DNA of 64,000 nt from Humibacter ginsenosidimutans (GTDB lineage Bacteria > Actinomycetota > Actinomycetes > Actinomycetales > Microbacteriaceae), in NCBI RefSeq assembly GCF_007859675.1, contig NZ_CP042305.1:2170001-2234000 (forward strand), read 5' to 3'. The position numbers and the translations under genes are program-made. How positions within the stretch are numbered: position 1 is the first letter of the stretch; the number at the start of each line of letters is the position of its first letter. The notes under the pieces are model-generated. The model saw only the letters and a list, made by a program, of their open reading frames with translations, was not told where the DNA came from and searched no databases. Shown one piece after another: positions 8,390 through 16,889 of the stretch.

Positions 8390-9109
8390 TCAGTCGCTCT
8401 CGTCGTCCTCGCCGAGCGCGTCGACCACGAGGGCTGCCAGCTCGTCGGGCCTCGTGTACTGCGGCCAGTGGCCGGTGGGCAGCCCCACGATGTGCAGCGA
8501 CGACAGCCTCGACACCTCGTCGAGCCACGGTGCACCGCCGTCGATGTACTCGTTCATCTCCTCCGGCGTCATGCTCGAGGTGATGATGGTCGTCGGCACA
8601 TCGAGCCGCTTCTCGTCGTGCACGTGCAGCGGGTCGACCGCCGCGTGTGCGGGCGATGGATGCGTGTGGCTCGCGATCTGCGCGCCCAGCTCGGGAGTGA
8701 TGTCGCGCACGTCCTGCTCCTCGAAGGCATCCCATCCCGGGAACGGCATGTCGGCGTCATCGTGCGGAATCTCGTCGTTCACGATGGCCCCCTCGCCACC
8801 CGGCCACGAGTCGACGTAGACCACGCGCGTGACCCGGTCGGGACGTCTGTCGACAGCACCGTTGGCCACGAGCGCCCCGCCGCTGTGCGCGACCAGGGCC
8901 ACTTCTTCGTCTGCGGGCGCGTGGTCGATGAGGTCGACGACGTAGTCGATGTGCGAATCCAGCGTGATGTGGCTGCGATCGGTCTCGTCGGACTCCAGGC
9001 CCGGCATCGTGAGCGGATGCGCGTGGTAGCCGGCCCGATCGACGGCGCGGGTCACGACATCCCACGACGATGCATCCAGCCAGAGTCCCGGGATCAGAAA
9101 GGTCTGCAT
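8390..9109 (-). CDS. Alpha/beta hydrolase
   Basis: 239 residues beginning MQTFLIPGLWLDASSW, the usual start of this esterase-like group with the oxyanion-hole loop near residue 8. The nucleophile elbow is HSGGAL (serine near residue 88) within VALVAHSGGALVANGA. An acidic region (DNDADMPF-like) and HIVGLPTGHWPQ near the C-terminus supply the likely catalytic histidine. Substrate unknown. ATG at 9109 is preferred over the longer reading frame because homology begins exactly there. It is convergent with fdxA; its own promoter would lie in or beside the tandem repeat starting at 9157. Confidence 0.85.
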   Translation of the reverse strand: MQTFLIPGLWLDASSWDVVTRAVDRAGYHAHPLTMPGLESDETDRSHITLDSHIDYVVDLIDHAPADEEVALVAHSGGALVANGAVDRRPDRVTRVVYVDSWPGGEGAIVNDEIPHDDADMPFPGWDAFEEQDVRDITPELGAQIASHTHPSPAHAAVDPLHVHDEKRLDVPTTIITSSMTPEEMNEYIDGGAPWLDEVSRLSSLHIVGLPTGHWPQYTRPDELAALVVDALGEDDESD

Positions 9110-9156
9110 GGGGCGACGGTACCCCGCCCCGCCGACAGCGGCATCAGGCACCCGTG

Positions 9157-9330
9157 CGTGTCAGTCGCCTGTGCTCGCCACCGCTCGACAGGACTCCATC
9201 CACTCGGCCATGCGAGCCAGCTCGCACGTCTCTCGTGTCAGTCGCCTGTGCTCGCCACCGCTCGACAGGGACTCCATCCACTCGGCCATGCGAGCCAGCT
9301 CGCACGTCTCTCGTGTCAGTCGCCTGTGCT
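9157..9330. repeat. Tandem 77/78-bp direct duplication plus a 19-bp partial copy
   Basis: Copy 1 is 9157-9233 and copy 2 is 9234-9311. They differ only by one extra G in copy 2 (CGACAGG versus CGACAGGG). A third partial copy of 19 bases (CGTGTCAGTCGCCTGTGCT) follows at 9312-9330. The array fills the intergenic space between the divergent hydrolase and lhr and ends 11 bases before the lhr ATG, so it must overlap the lhr promoter/leader. Confidence 0.95.
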
Positions 9331-9341
9331 GTGATGGATCG

Positions 9342-12300
9342 ATGAGTGAGGTGCTCGAACGCTTCTCCCCCGCCACGCGCGCGTGGTTCGAGGGTGCGTT
9401 CGAGGCGCCCACTGCGGCGCAGCTCGGGGCGTGGGATGCCATCTCCCGCGGCGAACACACGCTCGTCATCGCGCCGACCGGATCGGGCAAGACCCTCGCC
9501 TCCTTCCTCTGGGCGATCGACCGGCTGATGCACGAGGCCGTCGAGCCCGGCATGCTCGCCGGGCTCGAGGCGCCGACCGGCGGGACGGCGACAGGCTCGA
9601 AGAAGACCCGCGGCACCCGCGTCCTCTACATCTCCCCCCTGAAGGCGCTCGGTGTCGACGTGGAGCGCAACCTGCGCTCACCGCTCGTGGGCATCACGCA
9701 GACGGCGAAGCGTCTCGGCACCGAGCCGCCGCGTGTCACGGTCGGCGTGCGCAGCGGCGACACTCCCGCGAACGAGCGCCGCACTCTGCTGACGAAGCCG
9801 CCGGACATCCTCATCACCACGCCGGAGTCCCTCTTCCTCATGCTCACCTCGCAGGCGCGCGAGACGCTCGCGAACGTGCAGACCGTGATCGTCGACGAGG
9901 TGCACGCGGTCGCGGCGACCAAGCGCGGCGCCCACTTCGCGGTGTCGCTTGAGCGACTGGACGCCATGCTGCCGAAGCCCGTGCAGCGCGTCGGCCTCTC
10001 CGCCACGGTACGTCCGCCGGAAGAGGTGGCTCGATTCCTCGGCGGCCGCAACCCGGTCACGATCGTGGCGCCGGCGTCCCAGAAGCGCTTCGATCTGAAG
10101 GTGGTCGTGCCGGTCGAGGACATGCGCGACGTGAGCCCGTCGGCGCACGACGACGACCAGAGCCCGCAGGGCGGATCCATCTGGCCGCACGTCGAAGAGG
10201 CGATCGTCGACCGCGTGCTCGAACACCGCTCCTCGATCGTGTTCGCGAACTCGCGACGGCTCGCCGAGCGCCTCACGGCCCGCATGAACGAGATCTACGA
10301 GGAGCGGCTGAGCGAAGCGGCCGCCCCGTTCCCCGAGCACGTGAGGCGCGTCGACGGGCCGCCCGTGCCGCTCGGGCGAGCGCTTGACGAGGTGGATGCC
10401 CGTACTGGGCCGCGGAGTCGCACTCCGGCCGATCTCATGGGCGGATCCGGCCAGACCAGGGGAAGCCGCGCCGCGGCATCCGTCGACCCGTTCTCGGTGA
10501 GCACCGTGATGGAGGAGCGCAGGCAGCCGCGGGAGTGGACGGCCGGGGCCGGCGACGAGGGGGGCGCGAGCAGCGGCATCCTCGCCCGCGCCCACCACGG
10601 ATCGGTCAGCAAGGAGCAGCGCGCCGTCATCGAAGACGACCTGAAGACCGGCCGGCTGCGTTGCGTCGTCGCCACGAGCAGCCTCGAGCTGGGCATCGAC
10701 ATGGGCGAGGTCGACCTCGTCGTGCAGGTCGAGGCGCCGCCGTCGGTGGCGAGCGGCCTGCAGCGCGTCGGCCGCGCCGGGCACCAGGTGGGCGAGGTGT
10801 CGAAGGGCGTGATGTTCCCGAAGCACCGCTCCGACCTCATCAACACGGCGGTGGCCAGCGAGCGCATGGTCGCGGGGCTCATCGAGGAGCTGCGGGTGCC
10901 GGCGAACCCGCTGGACATCCTCGCGCAGCAGACCATCGCGGCCACGGCCCTCGACCCGGTGGATGTCGACGGCTGGTTCGACACCGTGCGTCGCAGCGCT
11001 CCGTTCGCCACGCTCCCCCGCAGCGCGTTCGACGCCACGCTCGACCTCGTGGCCGGTCGGTATCCGAGCGACGAGTTCGCGGAGCTGCGGCCACGCGTGG
11101 TGTGGGACAGAGACCGCGGCACGCTCACCGCACGCCCAGGAGCGCAGCGGCTCGCGGTGACGAGCGGTGGCACCATCCCCGATCGCGGCCTGTTCGGCGT
11201 GTACATGGTGGGCACCGACGAGCTGAACCCCGCCAAGGGCGGGCGTCGCGTCGGTGAGCTCGACGAGGAGATGGTCTACGAGTCGCGGGTCGGCGACGTG
11301 TTCGCGCTCGGAGCGACGAGCTGGCGCATCCAGGAGATCACGCACGACCGGGTGCTCGTCACGCCGGCGTTCGGCGAGCCAGGGCGGCTGCCGTTCTGGA
11401 AGGGCGACGGCCTCGGCCGACCGGCCGAACTGGGCGAAGCGGTCGGGGGGTTCGTGCGCGAGGTGGCGGCGGCATCCGAGCAGGAAGCCCGCGGCCGGGC
11501 CTCCGCCGCCGGCCTCGACGCGTACGCCACCGGCAACCTGCTCACGTACCTCGACGACCAGAAGAAGGCGACCGGACACCTGCCGACCGACCGCACGCTC
11601 GTGGCCGAGCGGTTCAGGGACGAGCTCGGAGACTGGCGACTCGTCTTGCATTCCCCGTACGGCATGCAAGTGCATGCGCCGTGGGCGCTGGCTGTCGCCG
11701 CCCGCGTGCGCGAGCGGTTGAACATCGACGGCTCGTGCATCGCCAGCGACGACGGCATTGTGGTGCGCATCCCCGACGCCGAGGCCGAGCCGCCTGGCGC
11801 CGACCTGTTCGTGTTCGAGGCCGACGAGCTGGAGCAGCTGGTCACCGACGAGGTCGGGGGGTCGGCGCTGTTCGCGTCCCGCTTCAGGGAGTGCGCCGCC
11901 CGCGCACTGCTGCTGCCCAAGTACAACCCCGGCAAGCGGTCACCGCTGTGGCAGCAGCGTCAGAAGGCGTCGCAGCTTCTGGATGTCGCGCGCAAGCATC
12001 CGACGTTCCCGATCATCCTCGAGACCATGCGCGAGTGCCTGCAAGACGTCTACGACCTGCCGGCCCTGCGCCGCATCGCGGAGCGCATCGCCGCGCGGGA
12101 CATCCGCATCGTCGAGGTCGGCACCGAAGAGGCATCACCGTTCGCCCGGTCGCTGCTGTTCGGATATGTCGGTGCGTTCATGTACGAGGGCGACTCGCCG
12201 CTCGCCGAGCGCCGAGCGGCGGCCCTCGCGGTGGATGCCTCGTTGCTGTCCGAGCTGCTCGGTCGCGCCGAGCTGCGCGAGCTTCTCGACCCCGCGGTGA

Positions 12301-14282
12301 TCGAGCGCGTCGAGCGCGAGGTGCAACGGCTGACGCCGGAACGCCGGATGTTCGGGCTCGAGGGCGCGGCCGACCTGCTGCGCCTGCTCGGCCCGCTCAC
12401 CGTCGACGAGGTCGTGCAGCGGTGGTCGCCTGAGCGACCGGCGGACGCGTCGTCTCGTGGGTTGAGGAGCGACCGCGAAGCGGACGGGTCTCGAAACCCC
12501 GAGCCGGGCGCGGGTTTCGAGACGGCGGCTGCGCCGCCTCCTCAACCGGCGGAGCCGTTCGCGGCCGACCCCGCCGCGGCACGCGCCACCCTCGACGAGC
12601 TCGTCGCGGCGAAGCGCGCCCTGCGCGTCACCATCGCGGGCGCCGAGCAGTACGCGGCGATCGAGGATTCCGCCCGTCTGCGCGATGCGCTCGGTGTTCC
12701 GCTGCCGATCGGCGTGCCGACCGCGTTCATCGAGCCGGTCGACGACCCGCTGGGCGACCTGCTCGGTCGGTACGCGCGAACGCACGGTCCGTTCATGGTC
12801 GGCGATGCGGCATCCCGCTTCGGGCTCGGCGCCGCGGTCGCCCACGACACGCTGCGCCGCCTCGCCCAGGATCGGCGCATCACGGAGGGCGAGTTCCGGC
12901 CGCAGGCCAGCGGCACCGAGTGGTGCGATGCGGAGGTGCTGCGGCGCATCCGTCGGCTCTCGCTCGCCGCGCTCCGCCACGAGGTCGAACCCGTCATGCC
13001 GACGACGTTCGCGCGGTTCCTGCCCGAGTGGCAGCACGTGGGCGGCGGGCTTCGGGGAGTGGATGCCGTGGCGTCCGTCATCGAGCAGCTCGCCGGCACA
13101 CGTATTCCCGCGTCGGCATGGGAGAGTCTCGTGCTGCCGGCGCGCGTCTCCGACTACCAGCCGGCCATGCTCGACGAGCTCACCGCCAGCGGCGAGGTGC
13201 TGTGGAGCGGCAGTGGATCGCTGCCGGGCAATGACGGCTGGGTCGGCCTGCACCTCGCCGACAGTGCGGCGTTCACCATGCCGCCGCCGCTCGATCACGC
13301 GATGGACGAGCTGCAGCGCGAGGTGCTCGGGGCACTCGGTGCCGGCGGCGCCTTCTTCTTCAGGCAGCTGGCGGATGCCGTCGGCTCGCTCGACGACGCA
13401 GCCCTCGCCACCGCGCTCTGGGATCTCGTCTGGGCCGGCCTCATCACGAACGACACGTTCGCTCCGCTTCGCGCGCTCACCGGTGGCCGCGGTGCGCACA
13501 AGCCGCAGCGTGCGACACCTCGCGCAAGGGTTCGGATGCCCAGGGCATACGGCAAGCCCACGATGGTCGAGGGCCTGCGTGCCGCGTCGGCACGCTCCGG
13601 TCCGCCGACCACGGCGGGCCGCTGGTCGATCCTCCCCTTGCCGGAGACGGATGCCACGCTGCGCGCGAAGGCCTCCGCCGAGACGCTGCTCGACCGCTAC
13701 GGCGTCGTCACGCGAGGCTCCGTCATGGCCGAGAACCAGCCTGGAGGCTTCGCGCTCGCCTACCGGGTGCTCAGCGGGTTCGAGGAGTCCGGCCGCGCCC
13801 GCCGTGGCTATTTCGTGGAGACGCTCGGCGCCGCGCAGTTCGCGACCAGCGCCACCGTCGACCGGCTGCGCACGTTCACGCTCGACGGCACGCTCGAACC
13901 GCCGCGCAAGGCCGTCGCGTTGGCGGCGACCGACCCGGCGAATCCGTACGGGGCCGCGCTGCCGTGGCCGCAGGCATCCGCCGAGGTGTCGGCGACCGGG
14001 CACCGTCCTGGACGAAAGGCCGGCGCGATCGTCGTGCTCGTCGACGGGGCGCTCGCTCTCTACGTTGAGCGTGGTGGCAAGACCACGCTGTTGTTCGAAC
14101 GCGACCCCGAGGTGATGTGGCCGGCGACGCGGGCGCTGGCCGACGTCATCCACCGCGGCCGCATCTCGACGCTGACGATCGAGACCGTCGGCGGCGAGTT
14201 CGTGCTCGGCACGCCGTTCGGCGAGGCGCTCGTGGCGGCGGGGTTCGCGCCGACGCCGCGCGGCCTGAGGCTGCGCTCGTGA
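9342..14282 (+). CDS. lhr: Lhr-type ATP-dependent DNA helicase
   Basis: 1646-residue superfamily 2 helicase. Motif I is APTGSGKTLASFL (near residue 44) and motif II is VDEVHAV (DEVH). Then come LSATVRPPEEVARFLGG (motif III), SIVFANSRRLAERL, and the motif IV-VI region LARAHHGSVSKEQR, VATSSLELGIDMGEVDLV and RVGRAGHQ. This is followed by the Lhr core (winged-helix and the GVYMVGTDELNPAKGGRRVGELDEEMVYE region) and the long actinobacterial C-terminal extension. Lhr unwinds RNA:DNA hybrids and is linked to mitomycin-type repair in mycobacteria. The ATG at 9342 starts MSEVLERFSPATRAWF; the open frame upstream is only the tandem repeat. At residues ~1040-1069 it reads through a palindromic repeat element. 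nei follows 116 bp downstream, as in mycobacteria. Confidence 0.96.
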   Translation: MSEVLERFSPATRAWFEGAFEAPTAAQLGAWDAISRGEHTLVIAPTGSGKTLASFLWAIDRLMHEAVEPGMLAGLEAPTGGTATGSKKTRGTRVLYISPLKALGVDVERNLRSPLVGITQTAKRLGTEPPRVTVGVRSGDTPANERRTLLTKPPDILITTPESLFLMLTSQARETLANVQTVIVDEVHAVAATKRGAHFAVSLERLDAMLPKPVQRVGLSATVRPPEEVARFLGGRNPVTIVAPASQKRFDLKVVVPVEDMRDVSPSAHDDDQSPQGGSIWPHVEEAIVDRVLEHRSSIVFANSRRLAERLTARMNEIYEERLSEAAAPFPEHVRRVDGPPVPLGRALDEVDARTGPRSRTPADLMGGSGQTRGSRAAASVDPFSVSTVMEERRQPREWTAGAGDEGGASSGILARAHHGSVSKEQRAVIEDDLKTGRLRCVVATSSLELGIDMGEVDLVVQVEAPPSVASGLQRVGRAGHQVGEVSKGVMFPKHRSDLINTAVASERMVAGLIEELRVPANPLDILAQQTIAATALDPVDVDGWFDTVRRSAPFATLPRSAFDATLDLVAGRYPSDEFAELRPRVVWDRDRGTLTARPGAQRLAVTSGGTIPDRGLFGVYMVGTDELNPAKGGRRVGELDEEMVYESRVGDVFALGATSWRIQEITHDRVLVTPAFGEPGRLPFWKGDGLGRPAELGEAVGGFVREVAAASEQEARGRASAAGLDAYATGNLLTYLDDQKKATGHLPTDRTLVAERFRDELGDWRLVLHSPYGMQVHAPWALAVAARVRERLNIDGSCIASDDGIVVRIPDAEAEPPGADLFVFEADELEQLVTDEVGGSALFASRFRECAARALLLPKYNPGKRSPLWQQRQKASQLLDVARKHPTFPIILETMRECLQDVYDLPALRRIAERIAARDIRIVEVGTEEASPFARSLLFGYVGAFMYEGDSPLAERRAAALAVDASLLSELLGRAELRELLDPAVIERVEREVQRLTPERRMFGLEGAADLLRLLGPLTVDEVVQRWSPERPADASSRGLRSDREADGSRNPEPGAGFETAAAPPPQPAEPFAADPAAARATLDELVAAKRALRVTIAGAEQYAAIEDSARLRDALGVPLPIGVPTAFIEPVDDPLGDLLGRYARTHGPFMVGDAASRFGLGAAVAHDTLRRLAQDRRITEGEFRPQASGTEWCDAEVLRRIRRLSLAALRHEVEPVMPTTFARFLPEWQHVGGGLRGVDAVASVIEQLAGTRIPASAWESLVLPARVSDYQPAMLDELTASGEVLWSGSGSLPGNDGWVGLHLADSAAFTMPPPLDHAMDELQREVLGALGAGGAFFFRQLADAVGSLDDAALATALWDLVWAGLITNDTFAPLRALTGGRGAHKPQRATPRARVRMPRAYGKPTMVEGLRAASARSGPPTTAGRWSILPLPETDATLRAKASAETLLDRYGVVTRGSVMAENQPGGFALAYRVLSGFEESGRARRGYFVETLGAAQFATSATVDRLRTFTLDGTLEPPRKAVALAATDPANPYGAALPWPQASAEVSATGHRPGRKAGAIVVLVDGALALYVERGGKTTLLFERDPEVMWPATRALADVIHRGRISTLTIETVGGEFVLGTPFGEALVAAGFAPTPRGLRLRS
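12459..12547. repeat. Dispersed palindromic element (GGTTGAGGAG family), inside lhr
   Basis: Outer arms GGTTGAGGAG (12460-12469) and CTCCTCAACC (12538-12547), and inner arms GTCTCGAAACCC (12488-12499) and GGGTTTCGAGAC (12512-12523), are perfect inverted repeats. The whole element is translated in frame as a Pro/Ala/Arg-rich linker (RNPEPGAGFETAAAPPPQ) between two Lhr domains, with no stop. The same element occurs at 19632-19760, 23433-23582 and (half) 44754-44792. Confidence 0.9.
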
Positions 14283-14308
14283 GGTGCTCGTGAGATTGCG
14301 CCGGCCGC

Positions 14309-14369
14309 TCGACATGACACCGGCCGATCGGGCATGTTCTCGGCGCGAGAGCGTGATCTGTCATGTCGA
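14309..14369. repeat. 11-bp inverted repeat between lhr and nei
   Basis: TCGACATGACA (14309-14319) and TGTCATGTCGA (14359-14369) are perfectly complementary across a 39-base centre, within the 116-bp gap ahead of nei. It could be an operator or a weak terminator. Nothing else is visible in the gap. Confidence 0.5.
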
Positions 14370-14398
14370 CGGCGCGCGGACATGGCGCGGAGCGCACG

Positions 14399-15175
14399 AT
14401 GCCTGAGGGCGACACCGTCTACCAGCAGGCGCGGCTGCTCAACGACATGCTCGGCGGCCACATCCTCACCCGCTGCGACCTGCGGGTGCCCGCGTTCGCC
14501 ACGACCGACCTCAGCGGCATGCTCGTGCACGAGGTCGTGAGCCGCGGCAAGCATCTGCTGATGCGGGTGGGCGACAGCACCATTCACAGCCACCTCAAGA
14601 TGGAGGGCGAATGGCGCGTCTACGCGCCGGGCGAGCCATGGCGGCGTCCCGCATTCCAGGCGCGCGCGGTGCTCGCCACCGAGACGGCACAGGCCGTCGG
14701 CTTCGAGCTCGGCCTGCTGGAGGTGCTGCCGACCACACGCGAAGCGGATGCCGTCGGCCACCTCGGTCCCGATCTGCTCGGCCCCGACTGGGACGAGCGG
14801 GAGGCCGTGCGGAGGTTGGCGGAGCATCCCGACGCGCCGATCGCCGTCGCGCTGCTCGACCAGCGCAATCTCGCGGGGCTCGGCAACGAGTACGTCGACG
14901 AGCTCTGCTTCGTGCGCGGGATGCTCCCCACCCGCCCCGTGCGCGATGTCGACCTCGCGAAGACGGTTGCGCTCGCCCACCGCATGATCGTGGCCAACCG
15001 GGATCGGCGCATCCGCTCGACCACCGGCGAGACGCGCCGCGGACGCACGTCATACGTGCACCGACGCGAGGGGATGCCGTGCCGCCGCTGCGGCACCCAC
15101 GTCGAGCGCATGCGCCTCGGCCCGAGCGAGCTCGAGCTGCGCGAGACGTGGTATTGCCCGAGGTGCCAGACGTAG
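14399..15175 (+). CDS. nei: Endonuclease VIII-like DNA glycosylase/AP lyase
   Basis: 258 residues of the Fpg/Nei family, which removes oxidised bases and cleaves the abasic site. MPEGDT supplies the catalytic proline (residue 2) and glutamate (residue 3) after removal of Met; the conserved lysine is in SRGKHLLMRV and the DNA-binding H2TH region contains LLDQRNLAGLGNEYVDELCF. The C-terminal zinc finger is complete (CRRCGTH near 232, then CPRCQT at the very end). MPEGDT, rather than MPELPE, places it in the Nei group. The start at 14399 is fixed by the catalytic N-terminus and has GGAG seven bases upstream. It follows lhr, a repair-gene pairing known from other actinobacteria. Confidence 0.95.
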   Translation: MPEGDTVYQQARLLNDMLGGHILTRCDLRVPAFATTDLSGMLVHEVVSRGKHLLMRVGDSTIHSHLKMEGEWRVYAPGEPWRRPAFQARAVLATETAQAVGFELGLLEVLPTTREADAVGHLGPDLLGPDWDEREAVRRLAEHPDAPIAVALLDQRNLAGLGNEYVDELCFVRGMLPTRPVRDVDLAKTVALAHRMIVANRDRRIRSTTGETRRGRTSYVHRREGMPCRRCGTHVERMRLGPSELELRETWYCPRCQT

Positions 15176-15182
15176 CGAGGCA

Positions 15183-15287
15183 CTCCGCCGGGCGAGCAGA
15201 CTCACGCCGCCGGGCGACGAAAGCGACAGCCTCGGCAACCAGAATCGACACGCTCGGCGACGAGAACGGGCACTTTCGGCGGGAGAA
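15183..15287. repeat. Degenerate ~22-24-bp tandem repeat
   Basis: Five imperfect units of the form CTCGGCGACGAGAACGGGCACT can be aligned through this stretch (for example CTCGGCAACCAGAATCGACACG and CTCGGCGACGAGAACGGGCACT in succession). It lies between nei and the terminator hairpin. No coding role is visible. Confidence 0.45.
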
Positions 15288-15330
15288 CGCGAAGCAGCCC
15301 GCGCCCTGGAGGGGCGCGGGCTGCTTCGCG
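15288..15330. terminator. Bidirectional terminator hairpin
   Basis: A perfect 19-bp stem (15288-15306 with 15312-15330) closes on a five-base loop TGGAG. It lies between nei (+) and the protease gene (-), 7 bp beyond the latter's stop codon, and is well placed to terminate both. Confidence 0.85.
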
Positions 15331-15337
15331 GGGTGCC

Positions 15338-16630
15338 TCAGGCGGCGGGGCCCGAGGTCAGCGTCACCGTCGCGGTCTGCGAGGCTCCGGAGGAGTCCGT
15401 CCACGTGATCGAGACGGAGTCGCCGGGGCTGTACTTCTTCAGCGCGGAGGTGAGGCCGTCCGACGAGGTCACGGTCGTGCCGCCCACCGCCGTGATGGTG
15501 TCGCCCGCTGCGAGTCCCGCCGAGGCGGCCGGCGTGCCGTCGATCACCTCGGCGATCGTGGCGCCCGTCGCGGTCTGCGTGCTGCCGTCGCCGCCGCTGT
15601 AGCCGTAGTCGCCGCCTCCGTAGCCGGAGGAGCCGCCAAGGCCAGAGCCGAGACCGGAATCGCCGAGCCCGGTCGAGGCATCCGTGCTCGCGACCTCCAC
15701 GCCGAGGAAGGCGGGAAGTCCGATCGTGATGTTCGAGCCGGCGTCGCCGTTCTCGATCTTCGTCACGATGGAGAGCGCGTCGTCGATCGGGATGGCGTAG
15801 CCGTCGGAGACCTGGGTGTCGGCGGAAGCCGCGGTGTCGATGGCGATCACCTTGCCGGAGCTGTTGTAGAGCGGCCCGCCGGAATCACCGGACTGGATGC
15901 CGGCATCCGTCTCGATGAGCCCGCTGAGGCTCTCGGAGGCCACCGAGCTCTCCGCCTGGGTCGTGATCGACTTGTCGGTGCCAGTCACGGTTCCGGATGC
16001 CGCCGTGAGCGACCCGGTGCCGCCCGCGTTGCCGACGGCGGTGACGTTGTCGCCCGTCGACACGTTCGACGAGTCGCCGATGGATGCCGTGGTGAGCCCG
16101 GATGCGCCGCTCAACTGCAGCACGGCGACATCGTCGGTGGCGTCGGTGCCGACCACCTTGGCCGTGTAGGTCTTGCCCGTGGAGACCACTGTCACCTTGA
16201 TGCTCGTGGAGCCTTCGACCACGTGATTGTTGGTGAGGATCTCGCCGGAGCTCGTGAGCACCATTCCGGTGCCCGCCGCCTCCGCCTGGTCGTAGGAGAG
16301 CACCGTGTCGATGACGACGATGCCCTTCGCCTGGGATGACGTTGCATCCGTTCCTGAGGAGCTCGAGCCCGAGCCGTCCTGCCCGTAGCCGTAGCCGTAC
16401 GAGTTGCCGTTTCCGCTGCTGCCGCTGCCGCCGCTGCTTCCCTGCGACCCGTAGCCGTAGCCCGCCCGCTCGGCGGCCGACTGCGATGCGACCGCTTTCG
16501 AGAACGCGGAGACCGCGTCGCTCACGGTCAGCACACTGGCCGTCATTCCTCCCGCGGCGACCACAACGGATGCCGCGACGGCGGCCGTGATCCAGCCGAC
16601 CGTGCGACGAGTGCTTCTGTCGTTGCGCAT
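15338..16630 (-). CDS. HtrA/DegP-like secreted or membrane-anchored serine protease with PDZ domain
   Basis: 430 residues. A single hydrophobic segment (about residues 11-35, VGWITAAVAASVVVAAGGM) serves as signal or anchor. It is followed by a Gly/Ser/Tyr-rich linker (GYGYGSQGSSGGSGSSG type) and a trypsin-like domain. The catalytic triad is visible: H in TNNHVVEG, D in ATDDVAVLQL and S in GDSGGPLY. A second GY/GG-rich linker leads to a C-terminal PDZ domain (ATIAEVIDGTPAASAGLAAGDTI). This architecture matches extracytoplasmic quality-control proteases. ATG at 16630 is chosen because it directly precedes the basic and hydrophobic N-terminus. It is divergent from the dehydratase gene. Confidence 0.92.
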   Translation of the reverse strand: MRNDRSTRRTVGWITAAVAASVVVAAGGMTASVLTVSDAVSAFSKAVASQSAAERAGYGYGSQGSSGGSGSSGNGNSYGYGYGQDGSGSSSSGTDATSSQAKGIVVIDTVLSYDQAEAAGTGMVLTSSGEILTNNHVVEGSTSIKVTVVSTGKTYTAKVVGTDATDDVAVLQLSGASGLTTASIGDSSNVSTGDNVTAVGNAGGTGSLTAASGTVTGTDKSITTQAESSVASESLSGLIETDAGIQSGDSGGPLYNSSGKVIAIDTAASADTQVSDGYAIPIDDALSIVTKIENGDAGSNITIGLPAFLGVEVASTDASTGLGDSGLGSGLGGSSGYGGGDYGYSGGDGSTQTATGATIAEVIDGTPAASAGLAAGDTITAVGGTTVTSSDGLTSALKKYSPGDSVSITWTDSSGASQTATVTLTSGPAA

Positions 16631-16889
16631 GATGATCTGTCCGTTCCGTCTTGATGCGATGACTCCAGTGCAACGCGAGCTGTCGCGAAAGCTCTTTGGC
16701 TGATCCATGCACTTGCTATGAACGCTGGGCGCCTTCCCTGCGTTTGCTTAGCGCCCGCAGAGGCGCCGGCCAGACTTCGCGCACTCGCGGGCATCCAATT
16801 GCCCGAAGTGCGAACAAATTCGACAGACTGGAGTCGTGCGCCACGCGGCCCCGCCGCGATCGCCACGCCTCACGAGCAAAGGAGCCCGA

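Noticed and set aside
9108..9341. N-terminal extension of Lhr by 78 residues
   Set aside because: The added residues are just the translated tandem repeat; homology starts at 9342.
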